DNA of 61,899 bases from JBBTSQ01 sp039795895 (GTDB taxonomy: Bacteria > Patescibacteriota > Minisyncoccia > Phycocordibacterales > JBAYGS01): positions 1-61,899 of the forward strand of contig JBDKKW010000003.1 of the NCBI GenBank assembly GCA_039795895.1, given 5' to 3'. The position numbers and the translations under genes are program-made. Numbering within the stretch: the first letter of the stretch is position 1; every line of letters begins with the position of its first letter. This document shows, one piece after another, positions 54,596-61,899 of this stretch. A model generated the notes under the pieces. It was not told the origin of the DNA. It saw only the letters and a list, made by a program, of their open reading frames with translations, and ran no database searches.

Positions 54596-54823
54596 TTATT
54601 TGTTGATGGTTAGTAGTAAATTAATAATCGCAGTGATCAGACCTCCCACTGATGCTGTAGCGATGATCCAGAAAAATCGTTTGAGCCAATCCACGTCAGT
54701 ACTTACTTTCGTTAGATCGTTCTGCATATGCGTGAGATGATTGTCTTTGATTTCGTTTACGGTTTTTTCGACTCGATCAAGGCGTTCATCTTGCAATCGG
54801 TTTTGGTAGTCTGTTTTTTCCAT
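54596..54823 (-). CDS. XhlA-like holin/lysis-associated protein
   Basis: 75 residues. An N-terminal coiled coil (ERLDRVEKTVNEIKDNHL) is followed by a single membrane helix (FFWIIATASVGGLITAIINLLL). This is the plan of the haemolysin XhlA family found beside phage amidases. The start MEKTDYQ overlaps the end of the upstream gene by a few nt. Confidence 0.7.
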   Translation of the reverse strand: MEKTDYQNRLQDERLDRVEKTVNEIKDNHLTHMQNDLTKVSTDVDWLKRFFWIIATASVGGLITAIINLLLTINK

Positions 54824-54827
54824 GTGA

Positions 54828-57671
54828 TTACTTTGGTACGTATGCTCTTTGGTACTGCTTGAGGAGACCTCTATCCTCAAGAGCTTTCTCGATGTTGTCT
54901 TGGCTCTCTCTGTCTCGCCAATACTTTTCGTTTTCAATGTCGACCGATTTTGCTTTCGCTCCCATAACACCGTAGAGGAACTTCACGGCGCTTGAGGTTT
55001 TGTCGTCCGACAGCTTTCCAGCAGTCGTGTAAAACCTCCCCAATGCGGTGTTAATAAAGTGAAGCTTGTAAGGATCGGCAATGTAACTCACTGAGCCGTC
55101 CTTACCTTTTTTCTCGGTCACCCCAAGCCATTCACGGAGGCCTGGGACTTTGTTCACGAACGGATAGACACGATTGTTCGCATCTATAGGCTCGCCCGTG
55201 AACAAGTTTTGACCGGTCGCCACTTCGATCGGATATTTGAGGATCGGCGACAATTCTCCGACTGCGCTCGCAAGTGTTCTCTGCGGACTTCCTTTCCAGA
55301 GTCGGTTCACATCCTCAACCGGCAATCCGAGTCCGTAGAGGTATTGCGAGAAGCCGCCTTTTTCTCCGAGTCGGATCGGTAGACCCTCTCGCATATAAGG
55401 TGGCAGTATCGGGAATTCCTCTTTTGCTTTGTCTTTGTCGACTTGCAGGTTGTCTACCAGTTTTCCGAGGCCGGCATACTTGCCCGGTTGCTTCACCATC
55501 TGCTCGAGCTGGAGTGGTATGTTTCCGCGCGTCCATCGGTAGAACGGCATCAATCGCTTCATGACATTCTGTTCAAACGGTGCGAGAGTCTCCGGTGCGT
55601 AGTCGAAGTGGAATTTGATCACTTGGTTGGCGGCTTCCTTTGCGCTGTCGCCCTTGATGATTCGATCTATGAAAAGTGGCATGCGGAGTCGGTTTTCCAC
55701 GAACTCCATTGCATGCTTAGGCGTATCCAGTAACTTTTGGACCGGGCCTTTGTTGATGTCTTTCTCCACTTCGCGCATTACGTCGAGGTATCCCGGCTGG
55801 CCGAAGACGCCGGCTTTCTCTGCCATGTTTCTTATTTCGGTGTAGCTGTACTTGGTGCCGAGCTTGGTGGTCAGTGATCCCTCAAGGCCTCGAGCGATCT
55901 TGTCGGCTTCGAGATATCGGGTTGGATTCGTCACGCCGGCGATGTAGTTGTTGAACGTACCACCGACAAAGTTTCGAGCATGGAATGATGGGAACAATCC
56001 GGTAACTGATCCTTTCCAGAAACCGAGCACCTTGTCGTAGAGCTTCAGGAATTTCTTTGTTGCTTCCTCGTTGGTGAGGATTTTATAAGTGTCGTCGACA
56101 TGCTTCACTATCTGCTCCGGCAAGAGCGTTCCTTTGAGTTGTGGCACTGCGGTCTCCACGTACTTGATTCCGTTTTCGTAGATAGGCTTTGCGGACTCTT
56201 TCATGTACACGGCTCCGGTGATCGGGTTCTTTACTTGCGTACCGACGATCTCGGCCGGACGTCCGAATTCCTTTCCGACGTTCGTGAGGAAGTCGTAGGT
56301 TCGGGTCGCTTTGATGCTTTCGGCTTTACGAGCGGCAAAGGCTTTGAATGCATCGTCCTCAAAGAATTTATTTATTCCGTATTTTTGTTTGAAGTAGGCA
56401 TTGATACTTGGGATTGATCCGTCGAGCTCTCTGGTCTTTGCGAATGGGTTTCTTACGCGAGTCGGGCTGTTGAGATCGGTTATAACTTCCGATGCTCGTT
56501 TCTGCATCAGCTCGCGCCCTTCAGGTGTGATGTAGTGGCGCACGTAATCCGGCAATGTTTCGTCGAGTATTCCACGGGACTTTTCTGCTTCAGCGAAGCT
56601 CTTATGCTGGCCTTGGATATAATCCACAATCTCTTTTATCGGGCTGGCTTTCTCTGCGGTATCCACTCCGGCTTTCATTACGTTTGCGGCCGGCGTCGCC
56701 ACGCCTTCGAGAATTTTGCTTATCTCTGTTCCAGCCTTTGATCCAAGTTCGCCCTTTGCGATCTTTCCCATGTGCGTTGCTTCCTCGACTGCTTTGCCGA
56801 CTTCGCCACGCGTGTCTTTGGTAAATTGCAGGAACTTGTCGACGTACTGATTGCCGACGCCACCCGGCAACGCTTTGATATCGCTAAACGGCACGAATGC
56901 TTTGCTACCGAAGTCTTTGACTCCTTGGTACGCCTTTCCGAGTACTGGTACTTTTTCGGCAATTGCATCGGCCGCTTTGAATGGAGCAGTGACTACCGAT
57001 CGTGGGAGTATCTGCTTACCCATAAATTTGAGACCGTCTTTTGCGAGGAATTTTTCGCCACCCTCCTCGAGCACTTTCTCGGCTACGGCTTTTCGGCCGG
57101 CTTCCTCTCCGAGCTTCAGGATGGAATCTTTGAGGAGTGTCGTACCAGCTTTGCTCAATGCGACTTCACCGGCTTTAGTTGCGAGTTTTGCTTCAGCACC
57201 GTATCCGAACGTGATGTACGTCGTCGGATCGAGCAGAACGTCGGCAATAAAACCGCCGACTTTGTTCTTGATGCCGAGTGCTTCAGACGGCAGAGTGTGA
57301 TCTTTGATTCCTTGCACCACGCCCTTTCCGCTTATCACGCCACCGACTGCGTATGCACCGGTGTTGAGCAAGTGGAGGAGTCCTTGCAGGAATGATTCTT
57401 TCGGTTGCTCTGGAGGAGTGACGCCATTTTGTGCGGCATAGTTTTGCAAACCCTCAACGGTGGTAATGTTCGGCTTTGCATTAACCGAATAATCCGGCGA
57501 TGTAGGATCGACGGTCGTCTTGGTGTATCCACCTTGAGCATTCTTGGAATAGCGGACAGCACCGGACGCCGGAGCCGAGAGCGTTTTGATAGGCGCAGAC
57601 GGAGCACTCGGCGCAATCGCGTCGTCCGTTTTCCTATACTTTCCAGTTATTGGGTCTTTGATGTAAGCCAT
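54828..57671 (-). CDS. Large phage virion or DNA-ejection-type protein
   Basis: 947 residues, the largest gene of the phage module. The N-terminus is Pro/Ala-rich, and the centre is helical with Gly/Ala-rich amphipathic segments (LLNTGAYAVGGVISGKGVV; FLADVLLDPTTY-like). About 690-730 has the FHFDYAPETL...RLMPFYRWTRGNIPLQLEQ stretch common in large phage structural or internal proteins. No protease or transglycosylase motif was recognised. Ejection or internal-core function is inferred from size, composition and position between the tail and lysis genes. Confidence 0.6.
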   Translation of the reverse strand: MAYIKDPITGKYRKTDDAIAPSAPSAPIKTLSAPASGAVRYSKNAQGGYTKTTVDPTSPDYSVNAKPNITTVEGLQNYAAQNGVTPPEQPKESFLQGLLHLLNTGAYAVGGVISGKGVVQGIKDHTLPSEALGIKNKVGGFIADVLLDPTTYITFGYGAEAKLATKAGEVALSKAGTTLLKDSILKLGEEAGRKAVAEKVLEEGGEKFLAKDGLKFMGKQILPRSVVTAPFKAADAIAEKVPVLGKAYQGVKDFGSKAFVPFSDIKALPGGVGNQYVDKFLQFTKDTRGEVGKAVEEATHMGKIAKGELGSKAGTEISKILEGVATPAANVMKAGVDTAEKASPIKEIVDYIQGQHKSFAEAEKSRGILDETLPDYVRHYITPEGRELMQKRASEVITDLNSPTRVRNPFAKTRELDGSIPSINAYFKQKYGINKFFEDDAFKAFAARKAESIKATRTYDFLTNVGKEFGRPAEIVGTQVKNPITGAVYMKESAKPIYENGIKYVETAVPQLKGTLLPEQIVKHVDDTYKILTNEEATKKFLKLYDKVLGFWKGSVTGLFPSFHARNFVGGTFNNYIAGVTNPTRYLEADKIARGLEGSLTTKLGTKYSYTEIRNMAEKAGVFGQPGYLDVMREVEKDINKGPVQKLLDTPKHAMEFVENRLRMPLFIDRIIKGDSAKEAANQVIKFHFDYAPETLAPFEQNVMKRLMPFYRWTRGNIPLQLEQMVKQPGKYAGLGKLVDNLQVDKDKAKEEFPILPPYMREGLPIRLGEKGGFSQYLYGLGLPVEDVNRLWKGSPQRTLASAVGELSPILKYPIEVATGQNLFTGEPIDANNRVYPFVNKVPGLREWLGVTEKKGKDGSVSYIADPYKLHFINTALGRFYTTAGKLSDDKTSSAVKFLYGVMGAKAKSVDIENEKYWRDRESQDNIEKALEDRGLLKQYQRAYVPK

Positions 57672-57677
57672 ACGTTT

Positions 57678-59012
57678 TTAGTTGATGCCAAAGAGTCCTT
57701 TGAAGAAATCTTTAGTCGTGTTGTATCCGGACTTTGCGAGGCTCGGTATCTGCTGGGTGAAGACATCTTTCACACCACCGCCAAACTGTTGCGCGGTGAT
57801 ATGCGGTTGCGAAGCTTGAAGTGCGGCCGCCGCTTGAGCATCTGCATCCGCTTGCGAGTTAGAGTCGGCCACGATCTGATCTCTCTTTGCGAGAACTTGC
57901 GCCCTGATTTTTTGTGGAACGGTGCTTATCGAGAAGTTCGGATTGTTCAGAAGTTCGAGAGCGTAGGCTTCGACGTCGCTCGAGCTGACGCCTCCGTCTG
58001 ATCCACTTGCGACTTTATTTCCGGTGACTGTTTGTCCGCCGATGTTGTAGCTCACGCCGGCCGGTGTGCTGTTTGCGAGGTTCGCCATTTGCACCGCGCG
58101 ATCGATCACGTCTTGAGCGTCTTTCTTGTCTTGCTCGGTGCCGTACTTGGCGGCGTTGACGATGTTCTCTACATCCTTTTGAGATGCGCCGAAGACTTGG
58201 GTTAAGAGATCGCCGAGTACGCCGTACTGATCCTTTTGGAATCCGAGAGCTTTTTCTGCGGCAGTAAGTGGCACGGTTGCGTCGTCGTATTCCATGCCAG
58301 CCGCTTCCTTTGCGGCCGTGTCTGCGACTCCGAGTTTATCGGCCAGCTGGTTGCGCTCGGTGAGCAATTTTCGGTAGCTGTCCATCAGCGGTTGTTTCTC
58401 TGAAGCGACCAAGCGTTGCGTCTGACTTTCCGTTACCAAGCCTCCGCTGTTTATAGTTCGATCACGAATATCTTTTTCGGAGTCATCGAGTGAGTTCGAC
58501 ATCGTCGCCAAGCGATCGTCCAAGCTCTGAAGATTCGTCTGCATTTCATCGATGCCTCGGTTCGCTCTTTCGGTCTTATAAAGATCGGTTTTCTTAGGCA
58601 GATTCTTGAGTGTATCGAGGTAGGAAGTCTGGCTGTCTTTCATGCTTTTTAGGGCAGTATCGAGGCCGAGGTCGGTTCGGTATTGCTGGAGCAAAGAGGT
58701 GCTAGAAGGCACATTTGCGCCATACATGGTGGTAGTGCTGGGGATCGGGCTCGTCCCACCGCTCGAAATTTGGTCAACGCGCTGGGTTACAGGCGAAGAA
58801 GGTGTCACCGGTGCAGGTTTGGGCGAAGCTGGGGTCACAGGGGCAACAACGGGCGAAGCTGGTGCTCCCGGCAAAGCGAGGCTTGCGCCGGCAAATATCT
58901 TGTTTGGGTCGGTGATCGACGGGTTCGCTTTCATGAGGGCATCCACGGTGGTGCCTTGTGACTTGGCGATTCCCGACAGGGTCTGACCTTTTTGGATAGT
59001 TATTGTTGCCAT
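57678..59012 (-). CDS. LysM-domain phage structural protein
   Basis: 444 residues. One LysM at about 1-47 (ITIQKGQTLSGIAKSQGTTV, LMKANPSITDPNKIF) is followed by a Pro/Thr linker, a long coiled coil (about 105-260) and a mixed C-terminus. LysM binds peptidoglycan. In a phage operon it is likely a tail-associated wall-binding part or an internal protein. The start follows the preceding stop by about 6 nt. Confidence 0.7.
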   Translation of the reverse strand: MATITIQKGQTLSGIAKSQGTTVDALMKANPSITDPNKIFAGASLALPGAPASPVVAPVTPASPKPAPVTPSSPVTQRVDQISSGGTSPIPSTTTMYGANVPSSTSLLQQYRTDLGLDTALKSMKDSQTSYLDTLKNLPKKTDLYKTERANRGIDEMQTNLQSLDDRLATMSNSLDDSEKDIRDRTINSGGLVTESQTQRLVASEKQPLMDSYRKLLTERNQLADKLGVADTAAKEAAGMEYDDATVPLTAAEKALGFQKDQYGVLGDLLTQVFGASQKDVENIVNAAKYGTEQDKKDAQDVIDRAVQMANLANSTPAGVSYNIGGQTVTGNKVASGSDGGVSSSDVEAYALELLNNPNFSISTVPQKIRAQVLAKRDQIVADSNSQADADAQAAAALQASQPHITAQQFGGGVKDVFTQQIPSLAKSGYNTTKDFFKGLFGIN

Positions 59013-59018
59013 AAATTT

Positions 59019-59222
59019 TTATGTAAGTGTTACGAACCTCCAGTTGCCGTTGAAGAAAACGTAGAATCTCCTCGTGCCTCCGTTTTCGTAGAGCGCAAAG
59101 CTCACTTGCGTTCTCGGTGTGTCCGATGGCGCGACGTTCAAGATAGGAATGTCGCGGAGCAAGTTGAGGATCGATCCCAAGTTCGGATCAAACGACTGAT
59201 TTTGTGCTGGTTTATCGTTCAT
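59019..59222 (-). CDS. Small phage protein
   Basis: 67 residues; the N-terminus is Asn/Pro-rich, the C-terminus beta-like (VSFALYENGGTRRFYVFFNGNW). Tightly packed between phage genes with 2-5 nt gaps. Function unknown. Confidence 0.6.
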   Translation of the reverse strand: MNDKPAQNQSFDPNLGSILNLLRDIPILNVAPSDTPRTQVSFALYENGGTRRFYVFFNGNWRFVTLT

Positions 59223-59224
59223 AA

Positions 59225-59503
59225 TTATTTGAGTTTTGCGTACTCGCCCAAGACCTCATTAATCTGGTCGAGTTGCGCTTGTAATGTTTCGATCGTTTTT
59301 TCCAGATCGGCTTTTGCGGTTTTCATCGCAGGAATATTCACAATCGAAACATCGGGGTGCGACGTTATCTTTCTCACGTTGTCGTCATCGATCTTTTCGA
59401 GCGTGAATTCTCCCTCGGCTTTTACGACCGGCGTATCCACCGGCATTGGTGCTGGTTGCGGTGGGTTGTTTATTTCTGATGCTGTACTTGTTTCGTCAGG
59501 CAT
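59225..59503 (-). CDS. Small phage protein with C-terminal coiled coil
   Basis: 92 residues. The N-terminus is Pro-rich and disordered (NNPPQPAPMPVDTPV), then a coiled coil (KADLEKTIETLQAQLDQINE). Could be a chaperone or scaffold; position only. Confidence 0.6.
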   Translation of the reverse strand: MPDETSTASEINNPPQPAPMPVDTPVVKAEGEFTLEKIDDDNVRKITSHPDVSIVNIPAMKTAKADLEKTIETLQAQLDQINEVLGEYAKLK

Positions 59504-59507
59504 ATGT

Positions 59508-61199
59508 TTATTTGATTATTCGATCCGGCACATACAGCGCGGACACGTCTTTGAGTCCCATGTCCCACTCACCGCCGAAGCCGGAGTTGCTCCAAATCTC
59601 GATCTTGAATTGAATCTTTTTCGATCGAGCGTTGAAGCGAAGCATTTTGTTGACCTTTGCGACGTTCTCGTTTCCTTTGATCGTGCCGAGCTTCTTGAAC
59701 GGCGTGATTGCAACGAAGTCACCGGACTGGATAAACCCTTGCGAGCCTCCGACGTAGTACAGGGTTTCGTCCAAGTCGATGCGACCGGTCGAAGTGTTGA
59801 TGGCTTTGATGTGTCGCGTCTGGCCGGCGGCTGGACCCGCAAGCACGATCACTTCATCGCCGATCTCGTAGTTGGCGAGACCAAACGGCAGGATTAAATA
59901 ATCCGAACCACCACCCGTTGTGCTCCTCACATCACGCAGGGTTTGTTCGGTGACGTTGTACTTCACTTCAAATCGGGAAAAACTGCTGTTCGGTATCGGC
60001 TTGAAGAAGTTGAGGACTATTTGTTTGAACCGCTTGCGCAGGTACGGCTCATCATCGAGTAGCGGACTGATCCAGTACGCACCGAAGTCGTATGGTCGGA
60101 ACGTGCCGGTGTCGTTGTTCACGTCGATGATGGATTTAATTCCGTCAGTCCACATCACTCGGATGTTGAGGTTGTCGACGAAGAGGCAGTACACGGCAGA
60201 CACTCCGGCCGGCGTCACATGATTCACTGAGTTGTTTGAGAGTCGGTGTTTGAAGTACAGCGCATTGGTTGCAGGGTTGTAGCACCAGATTCCGCAGAAC
60301 TGATTTCGGTGCGCGATGTCGAACGTGTTCGATCCTTTGGCGATATAGATCAGGCCTTGGTAAACCTTGAAGCACTCGGCACGAAGCGAGATGTAATCTT
60401 GGTAGTCCATGTCCGGAAAGCGATTGAGCTTTTCGACACCGACGCCGTTGAAGCGGCAGATCCATCCGTCGCGCATGAGCATGTAGAGCACGTTCTTGTC
60501 GACTGCTCCGGCAAGGCATTCCGTTTGTGTGAGCTGGATGACGCGGTTGTAGGTCTGCGAGTATCCGTCCCAGAAGAACAGTGCTGATCCGAACGTCGGG
60601 TGGTGCGCAGATACGACCAAGTAGTCGGTAAGCGGAGCAAGCCAGCGAATGACGTATCCGGCTGGAAGCGTCAGGCGTCCTGGATTCCACGAGCTCGCGC
60701 CGGTATCCCACGTTGCTAGGTAGTTCTTATTTCCGAAGCAGATAAACTTTAAGAATTTGGTGATCGGCACGAAGTCGAACGCAGTGTTCACGTTGAGCGA
60801 TTGCCACGAGTCGACCCACGTCGTTTTGTCGAAGCGTCCGATCCACGTGCTTCCGGCGTAGTACATGTAATCGTCATCAGCAAACATTCCGCTTCCTCCC
60901 CAGATGTTCACGTTGTCATGCACCTCGACCCAGCTGGAAAAAGTATTCTCAAATATTTTTCCGTTGTTGTGGTTTACGGTGTAGTACCGGTTGTTGAAGT
61001 AGCACGCGAACGACGGCTCATCGAGTGTTGTGGTGATCGTGCTATCCGTTTCCTTAAAGAATTTGTTAGCGACTTTGAGGAATGGAGGATAGAGGTCGAA
61101 TTCCAAACCATTCGAGAACCAGAAAGTACCCTCGCTATTGAGGTTTGAGACTCCCTTGTGGAAGCGCGATGATTTCCAGATTTTCTTTGGTAGTGACAT
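59508..61199 (-). CDS. Phage tail/structural protein, beta-rich
   Basis: 563 residues, rich in Trp, Tyr and Asn with regularly spaced beta segments (YTVNHNNGKIFE, YMYYAGSTWIGRFDKTTW, YIAKGSNTFDIAHRN), suggesting a beta-propeller-like fold. The C-terminal third (about 395-563) has a separate beta domain (GDEVIVLAGPAAGQTRHIKAI). It lies directly after the connector-like gene. I infer a tail-tube or spike component. Confidence 0.6.
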   Translation of the reverse strand: MSLPKKIWKSSRFHKGVSNLNSEGTFWFSNGLEFDLYPPFLKVANKFFKETDSTITTTLDEPSFACYFNNRYYTVNHNNGKIFENTFSSWVEVHDNVNIWGGSGMFADDDYMYYAGSTWIGRFDKTTWVDSWQSLNVNTAFDFVPITKFLKFICFGNKNYLATWDTGASSWNPGRLTLPAGYVIRWLAPLTDYLVVSAHHPTFGSALFFWDGYSQTYNRVIQLTQTECLAGAVDKNVLYMLMRDGWICRFNGVGVEKLNRFPDMDYQDYISLRAECFKVYQGLIYIAKGSNTFDIAHRNQFCGIWCYNPATNALYFKHRLSNNSVNHVTPAGVSAVYCLFVDNLNIRVMWTDGIKSIIDVNNDTGTFRPYDFGAYWISPLLDDEPYLRKRFKQIVLNFFKPIPNSSFSRFEVKYNVTEQTLRDVRSTTGGGSDYLILPFGLANYEIGDEVIVLAGPAAGQTRHIKAINTSTGRIDLDETLYYVGGSQGFIQSGDFVAITPFKKLGTIKGNENVAKVNKMLRFNARSKKIQFKIEIWSNSGFGGEWDMGLKDVSALYVPDRIIK

Positions 61200-61203
61200 A
61201 GCG

Positions 61204-61836
61204 TTATACGAGTGAGCTTCTTGGTATCTCCGCTTGATCCGATGCGGATGTCATGCGAGCAAGCTCTTGGTCTCGCCATTTGCCGACCATAAACTTCTCG
61301 AAGTTGACCTCGGCTTGGCGTTCGAGTTCGGTATCGCCTTGCTGGTTGTAGTACATCTTTTTGCCCCACTCGACGTAGGATTGGTGGTAGAGCTTTTCGA
61401 CTTCCGGCTCATCATTGTCTGAAGCGAAGTCATCAGATATGCGCACGTACACGAGGCTCATGCTCAAACCGTCGGCCGTCGGTATCGCAAGCGGATAGAA
61501 ATAACCACCGAGCAGGTAGACCGTGTGATCCTTTCGGTTACTGCGCTCTCTGAAGTCGATCAGGTCGTATGGTTTTGTGTCCGTTCCGATTCTGAGTTCG
61601 ACAAAAGCACGGAACGTATCAGGGACCGGGTATTTCGTCTGGTTTGCGACGCTCGTGTACGGCTGTTCGGTCTTGAGGTAGTCCCAGTAGTCGAACGTCT
61701 GATCACGATCGTCAGCAGGACGCCAGCTCTGCACTTTTTCGTCGGCTCTTTGCACCCATGTGTTCAAGAGTGCATCGTCGATGGTCTGGTCATCGACTTC
61801 GTTTTTTATTGCTGTTTTAATTTGGCCTCGGTTCAT
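61204..61836 (-). CDS. Phage head-tail connector-like protein
   Basis: 210 residues. The N-terminus has a helical QIKTAIKNEVDDQTIDDALL segment, as in the neck/adaptor proteins (gp11- or gp6-like) of podoviruses and siphoviruses, then a beta part (YPVPDTFRAFVELRIG) and a helical C-terminus (KLYHQSYVEWGKKMYY). The assignment rests on this fold pattern and on gene order. It starts a few nt after the stop of the next upstream phage gene. Confidence 0.55.
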   Translation of the reverse strand: MNRGQIKTAIKNEVDDQTIDDALLNTWVQRADEKVQSWRPADDRDQTFDYWDYLKTEQPYTSVANQTKYPVPDTFRAFVELRIGTDTKPYDLIDFRERSNRKDHTVYLLGGYFYPLAIPTADGLSMSLVYVRISDDFASDNDEPEVEKLYHQSYVEWGKKMYYNQQGDTELERQAEVNFEKFMVGKWRDQELARMTSASDQAEIPRSSLV

Positions 61837-61841
61837 AGGGT

Positions 61842-61899
61842 TTAGATGTCATCACGGATGATGATCGAGAGTTGCTTATAGCCGGTCTGAATAAGACCG
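61842..61899 (-). CDS. 3' end of the next phage gene, cut by window
   Basis: The last 18 codons, reading GLIQTGYKQLSIIIRDDI and TAA, in the same orientation and with the same short gap (5 nt) to the following ATG as the other phage genes. Too short to name. Confidence 0.5.
   Translation of the reverse strand, partial: GLIQTGYKQLSIIIRDDI

Noticed and set aside
54828..57671. The 947-residue protein as a host membrane or toxin protein
   Set aside because: It is embedded in a same-strand, gap-free phage operon and carries the MPFYRWTRGNIPLQLEQ-type segment typical of phage structural proteins.
1..61899. CRISPR arrays
   Set aside because: No regularly spaced direct repeats with unique spacers; the repeats seen are palindromic elements or tRNA-derived copies.
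1..61899. UGA recoded as glycine, as in Gracilibacteria and SR1
   Set aside because: TGA ends several well-defined genes (for example the TPM gene at 27070 and the leader-type ORF at 11384), and no conserved gene has internal TGA.

Overview
The window looks like part of the chromosome of a Patescibacteria/CPR organism, probably of the Parcubacteria (Paceibacteria) type. The lineage is inferred from gene content and reduced proteins, not from a marker search. Signs are a shortened valyl-tRNA synthetase, LamG and S74 surface proteins, a small RGG/zinc-ribbon protein, a stand-alone S23 four-helix-bundle gene, no encoded CCA on the tRNAs, and -10 boxes sitting 6-12 nt in front of start codons. 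TGA is used as a normal stop.

Layout. 1-6.5 kb: three large surface proteins, one cut by the window edge. 6.5-15.2 kb: a central-carbon island (gap, rpiB, rpe, split transketolase, PfkB kinase, class II fba) that can run the non-oxidative pentose phosphate route and lower glycolysis. A broken S23 gene between 20-nt inverted repeats sits inside it. 13.7-16.2 kb: three minus-strand genes with Shine-Dalgarno sites, one a LuxR-type DNA-binding protein. 16.3-24.5 kb: a 2-hydroxyacid dehydrogenase, rplY, a CDP-alcohol phosphatidyltransferase, tRNA-Ser, YggT, a sortase with a candidate substrate, a sigma factor, a PAS protein and a peptidoglycan-binding protein. 24.5-34 kb: a thioredoxin/DsbB pair, a lemA/TPM pair, DUF192, nrdA/nrdB (NrdB has a class Ic-like active site), a Y-family polymerase and a zinc-ribbon protein. 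34.1-34.5 kb: RNase P RNA. 34.6-43 kb: a frameshifted HD gene, an O-antigen-ligase-like TPR protein, murJ, an orphan leuA behind a leucine attenuator, and lepA. 43-53.5 kb: small genes, tRNA-Gly, -Arg, -Phe and -Val, an FAD monooxygenase, glutaredoxin, Hsp20, a PrsW-like protease, valS, tsaD and a dGTPase-like gene. 53.8-61.9 kb: a minus-strand phage late module running from a connector-like gene to a lysis cassette.

The most unusual signal is in non-coding DNA. Downstream of four of the five tRNA genes are structured tracts carrying inverted and/or direct copies of tRNA 3' ends, broken by extra hairpins. The tRNA-Phe and tRNA-Val tracts are clearly homologous and their stems covary around a conserved 12-nt loop. 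Other intergenic hairpin elements (12.4, 18.4, 27.1, 30.7, 34.0 and 43.1 kb) form further families, two of them sharing a covarying motif. A second theme is initiation: about nineteen genes have a -10 hexamer 6-12 nt before the start codon and no Shine-Dalgarno site, which predicts leaderless mRNAs, while a smaller set has clear Shine-Dalgarno sites.
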